Assembly (NCBI GenBank): GCA_964035545.1
Contig: OZ037765.1
Location: 3,529,001-3,593,000 of the forward strand
From: Bugula neritina
Taxonomy: Eukaryota; Bryozoa; Gymnolaemata; Cheilostomatida; Bugulidae
Direction: 5' to 3'
Length of the DNA stretch: 64,000 bases
Each line of letters opens with the position of its first letter. Within the stretch, counting starts at the first letter, position 1. The position numbers were made by a program, and so were the translations under genes. Positions 36,391-48,300 of the stretch are shown here, in pieces. The notes under the pieces were generated by a model. The model was given only the letters and a program-made list of their open reading frames with translations. It was not told the origin of the DNA and did no database searches.

Positions 36391-38193
36391 AAACCAGCTC
36401 AAACCAGCTTCCAACTGACATGTCAATAACAACTTTGGAACCAAAAGACAAACAATGCCAAGAACCATGTATTGCATAATACTGGCATAGTGTGTAGAAT
36501 ATAACTGGGTGGTAGAACTCATAGCTAAACAGTGTGCAAGGTACTATAGAAGGTCAAGTTCCCATCTAGAACAAATACTCTAAAGTTTAGAATACAGACA
36601 AACTGCATCCATAGGTCAAGAGGTCAACAAATAGACAGCATAGTATAGCATAGTTTATTGTGGTACTTTAGCTCAAAGTATGACTGTATGATTACATTTA
36701 GGTAGTGTTTAAATACTCTCAAATACGGAGTTGTATCTGTACTAACAGAGTGGTATTTGATTGGCAACTAGTTATATTCTCATGAAATAATTTTGTACCC
36801 TGCAAAGGTTTTACCATAGACATGAAACAATAGAAAAACTACAAACCAGGATTACTCAACATAACACCAAATTCAAACAGGAAAACAGACAGCAAATGAG
36901 CATTATATACTCTACATAACAAATTAGTCACTGAGAGTCACTAAATAATAACAATAAACTTACAATGACAACAATAAAACTCACAATTGGTGGAGGAAAG
37001 GGTCTTTACCACTCAGCAACAAAGTTTACCCTATTCCATAATACATGTAGCCTAGTTGTTGGCATCTGCATGTCAAGAAAGTGCTGCTTGTTTACCCCCA
37101 GCTTGCTGCATTCTCTTATGAATACCCAGAGCTGAGTGTAATGACAAACCAAACCTACAGCTTTAAAGTCTTTTATTTCCTTTACGTAATACAAGATGGC
37201 ATCTGGTTACATAAACTCCATGGAGTTTGATTTTATAGATACTTTGTCTTCAATCAGCTCAGACAACTTCTATATCGCAGGAGAAGTTGGTTCAACTAAG
37301 CTGCTGGGTACACAGCATTGATACTAACTGCTACCTACATCTATGATATATGAATGTGACTAGACAGTCCTGTTTTAAAAGTGATGGTCAAAGGGGTCAC
37401 TTGTTAGAGCAGCTGTGATTGGACAAGCAAGGGAAATACAAGCTATGATTGGCTATAAGTTATATTTACTGGTAAAGGTTCTCCTACTATGACTCAATTT
37501 ACCAATAAAAGCAACTAACACAAAATCAATAATTGGAAACTTCCACAGTTCAAGGACTTGTTGAAAGTATAGGTAACAGCTACCTTAATGCTAAGTAAAC
37601 ATTGAAATTAACAAAAGCTGCATATTTGGATATTGTTTTAGGACTATGGCTTTCATTGTATTAGGTAATGTGTACAAGTGGATTTTAACACACTTTTGGA
37701 AACGTTCCAGGTTTATAAATTAATTCTGAAGCATTTCACAGCATTATAATACCAACACCTCAATGAAAATGCCAGTTATCCATCACCAACTTGTCTGGTA
37801 GCAGACAGTTTTATAAATACAAAAAACTAGCAAATCAATCAGCAAATGGTACTGTAGTTCAATCAGTTAAATGGATGATGGCTGGAAAAAATGCAGCATA
37901 AACACACTCTGCCAAGAAATGCAATCGCAGCAGTGGCAAAGCTATTTTGAAATATCTGCATATGAAATTTTGCTGCTAGGCCAGTAAACTGCATTACCTG
38001 AAGAGAATTAAAACTAACCAAATGTATGCCAATGGAATCAGTGATGTCAAAATTAGAGCCCTGGTAATGCAATGCATCATCAATAAAATCGGTTCACCTA
38101 ACTGGCAGCAATGCAAATTTTAAATTTCTACAAACCATGCAAAAATCAAAGGTAAAACCAACATTATTGCTAAAAATCAATATTAACATACAC
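36391..38193 (-). other. NFAT 5' intron or upstream region
   Basis: AT-rich DNA between the possible 5' exon at 38194-38369 and the minisatellite. A missing small exon must lie in this interval or within the minisatellite if the 38194-38369 exon is joined to the 34803 exon, but I could not identify one with matching phases. Confidence 0.4.
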
Positions 38194-38369
38194 TCAGCCT
38201 CCACCATTTCATCCTCTATCTTCGTGTTCATATGTTGGTTCTCCGTTGGTCGCGAGGGGCAAAAGTTCTCCAAATGAACACCGTTAGTGACTGCCACTGA
38301 GGCAGCGGCTGAGGCAGCGGTTGGAGAGAGTGTTGTTGAAGACGTTGTGGGTTCATTAGACTGCTGCAT
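38194..38369 (-). CDS. possible 5' coding exon of the NFAT5-like gene
   Basis: A minus-strand ATG at 38369 opens 58 codons (MQQSNEPTTSSTTLSPTAAS, then Ala-rich and acidic sequence ending EDEMVEAE) up to a donor GTGTAT at 38193. The Ser/Thr/Gln/Ala composition and good coding character, unlike the surrounding AT-rich DNA, suggest an N-terminal exon of NFAT. It ends in phase 2 while the 34803 exon needs phase 1, so either a small exon is missing between them or these are alternative first exons. Confidence 0.5.
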
Positions 38370-40972
38370 GATTGCTGTCGTTGGTCCATTGGTAAGTAAA
38401 CCAATAGCCTTTAACCGATACAGAAGGTATCAATGCTCTGGAACAAATAGTGAGTGACACTACTGACCAAGTATGAATATGTACTCATATACTTTCATGG
38501 CACGTGATTGCAGGTGCTCTGATGTCACTAATGAAGCAATTTAGTAGCTGTCTGAATAAAACACTACAAATGTTGGAAAAATTTAACAAATAAGAAGTAT
38601 CCATGTAGGTTTGAAGTTTACTCCGTGTTGGTTATACTTTATAATTGAGCGATTTCAGTTAGCACACAGTAGGTAGGCACTTGTAAATTCATGTAAAGCT
38701 TTTTCTCAAAATAAATTAAGTCTGTGTGATCAATCATAATTTTTACCAATAAGTAGTGTAGAAAATGAGACTGCACCATGACATAAAGTGTAATAACCTT
38801 CAGAACTAATGCAGTATGGGCATTTTACTGTGAACAAAGTCCACAATGATTTGGGGTTAATCCTATATCTCCCATCACTTGGGTTACCTCTGTGATGCTA
38901 TATTAGTACAGCAATTTCCACAGTTAACCAATAGTTAGTGGGAATTTCACTTTACAAATGCTGATTACTTGCTAAGTTGCTGTGTAGATAGAAACAGCTG
39001 TTGTAGGGTTATCACTGCATACACGCAACATAAATAGAACATGATAAGGCATGTTTGCTCTGTTAGCCCAAAATTTTGATGTCAAAAATTGGTTAACTTT
39101 AATTCAAGCTACTCGAACTAAATCAACCTAGCCACAATATTCCCCAAATTTTCAACTACAGTTTTTTCGTGTCATTTCAGATATTTCTCGCAACATTTAA
39201 CTTTCACCAAAGTTATTGCAGTAAAACTAAGTTTAGATTTTAGTGTATTGATATGTAAATCGGCACTTGTGATCTTGTAATCAGTATGATCTTGTGATCA
39301 GTACGATCTTGTAGCAGCATGGTTGCACAAATTCAACTGCAACATAGCTAATCCATAGGAAAAAATGAGTAAGTTTAAGTTTACCCATCTCTTAACAGAA
39401 ACTACTATGATTCCTATGTCAACATCTGTTTATATTGAATTTAGTATTTTAATTATAAATATCACTATTAGAATTTATGTTGACATTTGTAGACTGTACT
39501 TATCTCCATTATGTCATATTAAGCTTGTGCTTACTTTCAGCATTCCAGTTTTGTCAAATATTTTATAAGTAGGTACCAAAGTATTCAGCAGCACTCAAAC
39601 TGAAATCATTGATCCACCTAAGAACTAGAAAGCTACAAAGCTACTCTCTAAAAAAGTTGCAAGTTAAAATTAAAGTTACAGAAAATAAATACTACAGACT
39701 GGACTAGCATAATGTTAAAAATGTTCTACTTTTAGTTCAACTGTGACTTCAAGTTAGTTTTACTTTTACTTTAAGCGTAGTTAATTTCACAGCTAAACTT
39801 AAATTTAATAATTATGAAGTTGAACAACATAATCATCAAGTATGATTATCATTATGAATCGCTACGTATTAAATTAAAGAATAATTTCCACTTTCTAATA
39901 GTGATACTATAACTATTATCATTATGACTAATGAGCGTATTCATATCATTTTAACAATTATTGTAAGTATCAGTATCAATATGAATCTCAATACAAAAAC
40001 ATTAACACGACATACTTATAGTTATACTCAGGCCGAGACTGTCACTCATTAATGTGAGTCACTCTGAAATGTCAAATTCACACTGACAATAATTATGGTA
40101 ATATTAAGTAATTAACACTGACAATGCGCACCAGTACTCATAGTCTCAATTTGAGTATCAGAATGAGAAGTATTACTATTTAGATTATCAGAGTGAGTGT
40201 TACACGTACTCTTAGAGTGCTACCATAAGAATAAGAATTCAAAACAATTACAATGTCATTATTATTATATTCAACCAATCGGTATGAGTATCACTAAAAG
40301 CAAATCTAATAACATTGAGTTTTACTAAAACAAAAAGAAAAATAAGTATAATTATAGCTATTAGTATTACCAATGCAGATACCATAACTCCATAATCATT
40401 ATTATTAACTTTAAATGATGATAATAATGATAATCTGATTATGATAGTTTTAATTATACGAAAATACAACTTAAAGTTAAATTTAATAATTACTATATTA
40501 ATATTTATTGTGATCATGATTATCATTATCATTATCAAATACGATTATTATTAGTCTTACTATTACTATTAGTATTAGTATTACTATTACTCAGTATTAG
40601 TATTAGTATGAGTATTACTATTACAGTAATACTATTAGTATTACTATTACTATTAGTATTACATTTACTGTGTATAAATTAATCTATAAGTATAACTAAT
40701 ACAGTAATACTAATAGTAATACTAATAGTAATAGTAAATGTAATACTAATAGTAATACTATAAGTATAACTATAAGTATAACTATAAGTATCACTTATTT
40801 ACTATTAGTATTACTATAAGTATCAGTTATACTGTAAGACTAAGTGTATAACTATAAGTAACTACACGTTATCCATAAATGAAATAATCACTAAAGCTAC
40901 TAACTGCAACACCAAATTAATGTTTTAGTTTAGTCATCACAACACATATTATATCGACTTGCTTTCACTCAC
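38370..40972 (-). other. NFAT 5' intron with triplet-repeat-rich DNA
   Basis: No exon is seen. From about 39780 to 40860 the DNA is a degenerate (ATT/AGT/ACT)n tract with the cleanest TATTACTATTAGTAT array at 40545-40800. Confidence 0.45.
40545..40860. repeat. (ATTACT/ATTAGT)n microsatellite-like tract
   Basis: Dense repetition of TATTACTATTAGTATTACT and its complement-like form AATAGTAATACTAATAGTAA, so the tract contains long imperfect inverted repeats. Confidence 0.9.
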
Positions 40973-41060
40973 CTGTTAGCCAAACTGATAAATTTGTGTC
41001 GCTTTAGCTGTGAACGACGTCTCATATAAAATCGCTAATAAAACGACCGGTTTCGATATT
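40973..41060 (-). other. possible 5' UTR exon of the NFAT5-like gene
   Basis: On the minus strand a strong donor (AACAG then GTGAGTG at 40972) follows a CpG-containing stretch. An ATG at 41025 would open 17 codons (MRRRSQLKRHKFISLAN) to the donor. I could not join this frame to the 38369 exon, so a non-coding leader exon is more likely. The 5' boundary is a guess. Confidence 0.35.
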
Positions 41061-42252
41061 TAACTGACAACAATCTAGATAAACACAACTTATCCTTTTA
41101 CAGTGTCGTTATTTCTTAGATTATGCTTGTTGCCATTGGTGGTACTGGCTAACTGATTGGGCTATGCAGATATCACATGAGACTGTAACTCCCATCTTTG
41201 ACTTTCTATATAATTCTTATAATTTATTATATAATTGTGTCTCGTTTATCTGAATTCTAAAATAATGTTCTAATGCATCTATGCCATTGCATAGTCCCGA
41301 ACTGTATTTTCACAATTAAGAACTCACCCCAAAAACTATGTTGTGAATTGTGATCATACCATATAAGAATATTAAAGTCTGAAACTTTCACATAAATCTT
41401 TTTTGGTGATAAGCTATGTATACAGACAGCGTAATTACAATATTTTATCATAAAATCTTTATTTTATAAAGGCAATCGTTTTTTATCCTAATTTGAGTTG
41501 CTACTTGAAATGCCTGTTCATTAGAAATGTAACTAAATAGAAACTTGGAATTGCAAACAGTCCTACAGTAAGAGTAGAAACTTGTAAAGTTATATATCAC
41601 AATATCGACACACCCTAATTCATGTGATCAAAATATTACAGTACATCTTCAATATTTGAAAGCTTTATAAAACAGTATTTTGTGTTTTTACACTCATGAG
41701 AAGAATATTATTGTTTGGAAACAAATTCTTAGAACCAATTCAATTAGTTATATATATCTATAATAAAACTATTTGTGGTAAAAGCTAGGTCTTCATACAT
41801 GTGTATATACACTTTGAAACCTTCTTTTTCCGTGTACTGACAAAACTAAAAACATATCTGCCATTGTATGTTTTTGAGTGAATGTAAGTGGAGGCTATAC
41901 AATATGTGACAGAACTGCACATGCATGTAGTTCTGTTTCATGCATATGATAAAATTGCATAGTCATGCAATGGTACATTCAAAGGGATGAAATTCTTTTA
42001 AGAATTATCTGCAGCCAGTAAAATAGAATGTTAAACTTTTAAAAATTAGAGGTGGTATATCTGCATAAGCTGTAATTATATTCTATAGCAATAAAATACT
42101 TATATGAACATTTTAGTTTCAATTGGTAATAATTATTATTACCAATGAAGTGTTTTGCTTCTTTCTGGTTTTTATGTATGGGTTGTGCAACTATAAAAGC
42201 AGTGACACTAATAGTAACAGTAACAGTAACAGTGACACCAACAGTAACAGTT
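41061..42252. other. intergenic between NFAT and ESRP, no gene seen
   Basis: AT-rich DNA. It ends in an AGTAACAGTAACAGTGACACC-like simple repeat (about 42195-42252) into which a transposon has inserted. Confidence 0.5.
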
Positions 42253-42260
42253 ACTGTAGC
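42253..42260. repeat. left target-site duplication of the hAT-like element
   Basis: ACTGTAGC, identical to 44052-44059 on the other side of the element. Confidence 0.9.
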
Positions 42261-44051
42261 CAGGGATGTAGTGGTACCCATACGGTCCCATACGCCGTAT
42301 GGCCTAGAAGAAAATAGGCTGTTCTTGGCCATACGCCCGTATGGGCATATTTTTGAAAGTGTTCCTGATGATTAGTGCACAGGATAGTTAGGGCATCCTC
42401 ACTGAGAATATCATAAATTTCGCTCACAATCTAGTTTAAGTTCTTGTTTTGTTAATGCTATGTGGGTGGCATGCGTGTTGCCTACTTGTGATTGTTTAGC
42501 CTGAGATTACACTATGAATAATAAGCAGCTATCAACATTTCATCTTCTCATCTCTACGTATTCACTGAAGCGCGAAGTGCTGTGCATTGGTGATTACTAG
42601 GGAAAAAATATTTCATTTTCGGTGTATAAATCACTAATTTGTAGAAAATCAATGAAGGCTATTGAAAAGATAAAAGTAGCTGTTATGCATAAATTTCTCA
42701 GGATTCCAACAGTGTTTGTTCTATTCAAATACTATGCTTTTCTGCTGAGATATTTAGCAGGGATTGGAAAATAAACTTCAGGTAAAATTGGCCAAAAATA
42801 GTAGATTTTTGTCTATAACCTTGCAAAAAAAAATATTGAAAATTCGAAAAAGCAGGTGCTCTGGGAAATAGGAAGGTCTAAAACATAGTTTTTAAATTTT
42901 AATTCTAGCACAATAAAGTATGGTTTTATTTGGCAGGACTGAATTCTTATAATATACCAATAATGTGGCCTCAGCAATGCAGTGACAGCTAGAAAGTTGC
43001 CCTTATCTATCTTGTGTGGACTTGCATTTTGTCAATAAGCAATGAAATTTGGAAAAAAACCAACATGAAATCCAGAAATAAAATCAAAATGTATTCAGGA
43101 AAGAGTACCAGGTGTGCAGGAGAGGTTAATGAAAATTTATCACTGAGGTCTACAGGTACTATAATATCCACATTTTGGTCGAAAACCTAGCGTTATTGTA
43201 TGGTAATTATTAATGCAATGAGGTTTTGCAAACTGTACACCACCATAAGCAATCTTTTATGTTTGATTGTACCAACTCTGGCTTTACATTTAATCATCTT
43301 CTAGGTTAACACATGTTAAACCTGTCAAATTTGTTCTTTTGGGGTATATTTCCTTGATGTGTTTAGTGAAAGCTCAGGGGTTTAATTTTAAAACCAAGTT
43401 AACATACTCTTCTTTGGTGTGCTTTATTGTGTGTAAGGAGGTGCGGCGGTATCTCCTTATGGATTAGACTAGTATTCTAATAAACTCCAAATAGGTTTTC
43501 AACCAATTTCTGCTTGCCAATGAGTTATCAATTCAAATTGCTTTTTATAAATAACCAACACACATTTTCTGATTTGCAATCTTTTCTGATCTATAATTCT
43601 TTTTCTGTGCACGTCAGTGTATTAGTTATTTAAAGTAATCAGGTTGCATTTGGAGAGAACTTGTTACCTGCCTCTATCCTTCCATCTTTTTGAGATCTTC
43701 AGAAATTTTTCTGTACAGGTTGGACTTAGTGTCTGTTGAGTAAGACTACATTTAAAATTACAGTCAACAGGTATGGGACAATACTGAATATTTATATAGT
43801 TTGCAGCAATGCCCAGTCGTCATGTATAGCTGGTATGGTATGAAAATAATAGTGAGGTGCACATTTCAACACAGATTTTTTTCAGAAGAATTAAAAATCA
43901 AATGGCTTTAAATTGCATAAATTTGCATCAGAAGCGCTCTGAGGGCTTCGGCAGCCGGGGCGCTGCCCCGCACCCCGCCGGGGGCCTGGGCGGCCCCCTG
44001 GACCCCCGGCCTGAGAGTATGGCCTAGAATAATTTTGCCACTACATCCCTG
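42261..44051. mobile_element. non-autonomous hAT-like DNA transposon, 1791 bp
   Basis: The ends are inverted repeats: CAGGGATGTAGTGG at 42261 and CCACTACATCCCTG ending at 44051. They are flanked by a perfect 8-bp direct duplication ACTGTAGC (42253-42260 and 44052-44059). An 8-bp target duplication with CAGGG ends is characteristic of the hAT superfamily. Subterminal sequence repeats CCATACG/CGTATGG (42280-42350), and a 60-bp GC-rich block lies near the right end (43952-44010). No transposase-like open frame exists inside, so movement would need a transposase supplied from elsewhere. The intact ends and duplication suggest a fairly recent insertion. Confidence 0.9.
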
Positions 44052-44059
44052 ACTGTAGC
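44052..44059. repeat. right target-site duplication of the hAT-like element
   Basis: ACTGTAGC, identical to 42253-42260. The AGTAAC-like simple repeat of the left flank resumes immediately after it, confirming that the element split a once continuous sequence. Confidence 0.9.
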
Positions 44060-45316
44060 AGTAACAATTAAACTAAATAGTTGCTGTAACACTAACATCG
44101 ACACCAATAGTGACAACATAGCAGTAGTAACATCAGTTACACTACAACATATACATAGCAATCAGATAAATAGTAGCAATTTGAAAAAAAAATATTTAAT
44201 TTGTGGTCTTTTTATTGCTACCAATGCAATTTACCTATCTTAAAACTGTTTAAATGTTTTAAAAGTAAGTTACATGAAACCCACACATGAATGCTATGAA
44301 AAGTTTTCACTAGATATACAAAAAAATGTGAAAAGTTTGTGAGCTATAAGTCATAGTGTGAGTGATAATGCTACTAAACTGTTGAATTATTTTTTTAAAA
44401 CAAATTGGTTTTTATTTACTTGTACATATGTAAGCATCCAAAATTCAGTTAATAATCATTTTTAAAATAAAATTATCAACTAAAATTATTATGAAATTAA
44501 AACAAAATTAGTATTATACTATATTGTTTGAATAGCTGTTTTAAAGTTATACTAAATTATAAACATTAAATATTTTGTAACTTATATACAGGTATAACCC
44601 ATAAGACTTATTAATACGAGTAACTTATAGTGTACATCTATATTGATATGCAGGTATGATTGTTATACAAACATATAATTATGCATTAGCTTGAAGTCAG
44701 AAGTTGCAATTACCATCAGAACAACTATGCTTTTAGCACAGCATGCTCCATTCTATGACAGATTTCATTCCCAAGTGTTAACACCACACATTGCTTTTGG
44801 ATTTTGTGATATTTCATAACTACTGTATGAATTTCTGATTGTGTACTGCTATGGGACTAGGCTGAATGCAAGCATTATTAAACTGTCTAATAGCTACCTG
44901 CATGCATAAATGCCAATAAAGCTTTAGTCAAATCATATGGTTTACTTATTTTGGCTCTGTTTTATTTGCTGCAAATAGCATGCAAGCTTTTCATAAATAA
45001 CTTTTATTTTTGCGTGAACTCGAATAAAATAGGAGTTGTTTAACCTTGCCCTCCACCTGTTGCACAACTCCTTTCATAAATTAGCCAATAATTGCAAAGG
45101 TCATAGTTCACAAGGGCACATGGCTCAATAAAATAATACTTGTAACAGGTGGTGCGTGACAAGATAGTAGTAGTAGTTAATGTCATGTCATAATTTAGTA
45201 TTGTCATTTTAGTATCTAGTTTTAGTATACCGCTACTGGGCCTTTTTATCAACTATTCTTGTCTAACGAAAGCAAGTAATACCTGGTTCTCTTAGTAAAG
45301 TACTCGTAAAATCACA
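44060..45316. other. upstream region of ESRP, no other gene seen
   Basis: AT-rich DNA. The ESRP promoter and leader must lie towards its end, but I see no TATA box at a convincing position. Confidence 0.45.
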
Positions 45317-48300
45317 ATGGCTGGTCCCCCAACACATCTTACTGTGTTCTATGCAGCTACAGCTGGAAAACAAGGCGAAGAATTGGGTGCAGACGAGTCG
45401 CAACTTGTTAATCTTGTCTACTTGTTGTTTGACCTACTCAACAGCAAGGTAAGCTTTCAATTGCATAAATAGTAAGAGTGAACTTGTTAACTTTAAGTAC
45501 GTGCATGTTGTGTGGTTTGTAATAGTTTACCCTCTGGCTCTAGTCTACGGAAGTGGTATTCATTGTCATAGTCATAGTGAGTATGAGTAATCAATGACTA
45601 AGAGTAAGAGTAAGAAACAGAGTAAAATTATTCATGATTAATGTGCAAATGTATTTGTAATAACCTGGTTAAAGCTTTCAGTTTCAGCCCATATATGAGT
45701 TCCACCATAATGATAAATGGTAACTCTAATCAAGTGTGGGTAATGTAACTTTAAGGTTCAACAGCAACTCCAAATTAGTTTTATGGTCATTCTGACTAGT
45801 GTCCATGTCTGGTTAAGGAATATTATATTTATTATATAAACCCTTAGAGTTTAGAACAAGCCTGGTATAGGCTCACTAGTACCATTAGATTTATAGCTTT
45901 GATCTTGCTATTTTGACCTAAGACTTAAACTTCCAAGTTGGAAATATAATGTTAGTAAAACTTACACTAGTGCAACATTGACAATAAGTATAACAATTGG
46001 CAACCCACCTTCACTTTCATCATCTAACTCTATCATTCTATGCTATTAACTTTAAGTAATAGTATTAAATGTAGATGGTATCACATGAATTATATCACTG
46101 ATATTACCTGAAATTTAATTTATTCTTTTACTAGTCTGTAATAAATGACACTTTAAATTTGCCTAGTGCTAGTAATTGCTATATTGCATTTATTTTATTA
46201 AAATTATTAATTGTGATTGCTGGCAATCACTAACATGCATTAACTATAAATTATTATTAACTCTACAAATAACACTGTGAGTGTGACCTTTCAAAAACTA
46301 AGACTGAAAACATTTAAGTAACAGAAAAATTGAAGAAAGCCTTCATTCTAAATGAAAAATATAACAAAAGTAGTTATGCTCTTATAAGATTTTTAAGACT
46401 GTAGCAGTCATTTAGTATGACTTATTGTCATAGATATCTAATTCATGGAAATTTCAATTATTTGGCAAGTATTAGTAATTAAAAAAATAGTGCATAGCAG
46501 CAATAGAAACATAAAAAAGGTGTTTTTACTGTACGTTTTCCTCTCTGTCAGCGTAAATAGAACTGGGTGTCATGTGCCTATGAGTTGGATATTACACAGG
46601 ACTTCTGTACTTAGGAATTCGTACTGTGGACATGTGCAAAGGTTTGTAATGTCTCATCTAAACCAAGAACAGTAGAGGGTTATAATGATTACACAATAGC
46701 GCACCTCCACATATTATACATGAAATATTTTCATAATAAATCATTATTAATGACATCCTGGATTACTGACAAATTAAATAATGTGTTGAATGGATAATTA
46801 AATTATCTTTAGGGGTGGAGAGACAAGGGAGGTTTTCAGAAACTTGTTTTTAATAGAAATTCAGCTGCCAGGCTATAAAACAAAGTTCAATGAAACCCTT
46901 AAATTGACCTGACTAGATATAATGTCGTCTCAAGCAACTTGCTTTCCAAGCTTCTTACCCCCTGTTGTCATTCTCAGTTGCCACGGTTACATAATATGCT
47001 CTTTGTAAATGAAATTGTTCATTAAAATTAATTAAAATGGCTGATTTCCAGCTTTTTCTAAGTTGAAAAAAGGCAAAAGGTAAATTATATAATGCAAAGC
47101 TTTCAGCCAGATTGGTTTCAAGAAAGTCAACATACCTTCTTGCTAATATTATTACTAGAATTATAAATACTTATGTAACACCTGCAACCATAACATTAAC
47201 TGCATCGTATAGATGCTATGATGTTGCCCTCTGTTCCAACTATTCTCTACTAACCAACTCCAGCTGGTTATCATGTTTTGATGGCAGTGACCAACCATAA
47301 GATTTGGTAACTTGTAAACAAATCAAATTCAGTAATAAACTGACATGGCTTGTGGTTATTTTGCAATCAGCAACCACCACTGGGGTTTGGTATGTGAGCC
47401 CACCACTGCGACGCTACTGGTAGTAGGATCTTAGTGGTGACTGGTATGCCCATCAATTTCTCATCTAGAGTTTCCCACAGGACTACTTTCTGCATAATAT
47501 TATGGTCTCATTGCTTGTACAGTTAGATCACAGCACTGTACTGGTACAGGCATCTTTCTCCCTACAGATATTACATCCGTTCTTATAAAAACCTCAAGCT
47601 GCGAGTTTATAATCTGTAATGCACTATTTGCATATATAAAAACTTCGATTCTTCATAACAGTTTTAACTTTCATATATATGCCTTTGTAAAGCATTGAAT
47701 TATATACAACAAGAAGAGCCTTTTTCCTAGTATTTCCAGCCATCTATTTATAAATAGAAGGATTTTATATTCAGAAACTTAGTAGAAAATGGCGATGCAA
47801 TACTATTGCTACTAGAAAAGATATTTTATTAGTTTAGTATCTGCTTTTAAGTGTGTATTCTATGATGAAGGGTGCGTTAAAGTCAAGCTGTTGTCTTGCT
47901 GGAGAATAACTAACCTTATCTTTGAGTATTTACCAAAAGATAGATATTGGAGGTTCATGTGACGATGTGTTGTAGATAGTGACAGTACAGCAGCATTATG
48001 TGAAGCCTACTATTCACGACTACACAGACAATGTCCTATCTGAAGAGTGTAAACAGTTTACAGGGCTTAACGAAGAGCTCATCAAGAATGCACAACCTCT
48101 AGAGCAAGTTTTAGATGAGGTAAGATTGGCTGAAAGTTGAAATGCTGTTGGAATGTAGCGTGGTGTTAGAATAATGCTATTGTATGTATAGGTGTGTGCA
48201 CTTTCTGACCAGTAAGCCGTAGAAAATGACATGAAAAATGACTTTCTAAATATTTAAAATCCCCAAAAAATTGTCAATATTTTGGTGTTGGGTATTGTAT

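Noticed and set aside
37006-38072. Minus-strand open frames at 37006-37194 and 37863-38072 as the missing NFAT exon
   Set aside because: No acceptor-donor pair there gives the required phase-2 entry and phase-1 exit, and the peptides look non-coding.
42145-42375. Plus-strand open frame across the left end of the hAT-like element
   Set aside because: It spans a simple repeat and the terminal inverted repeat and shows no transposase motif.
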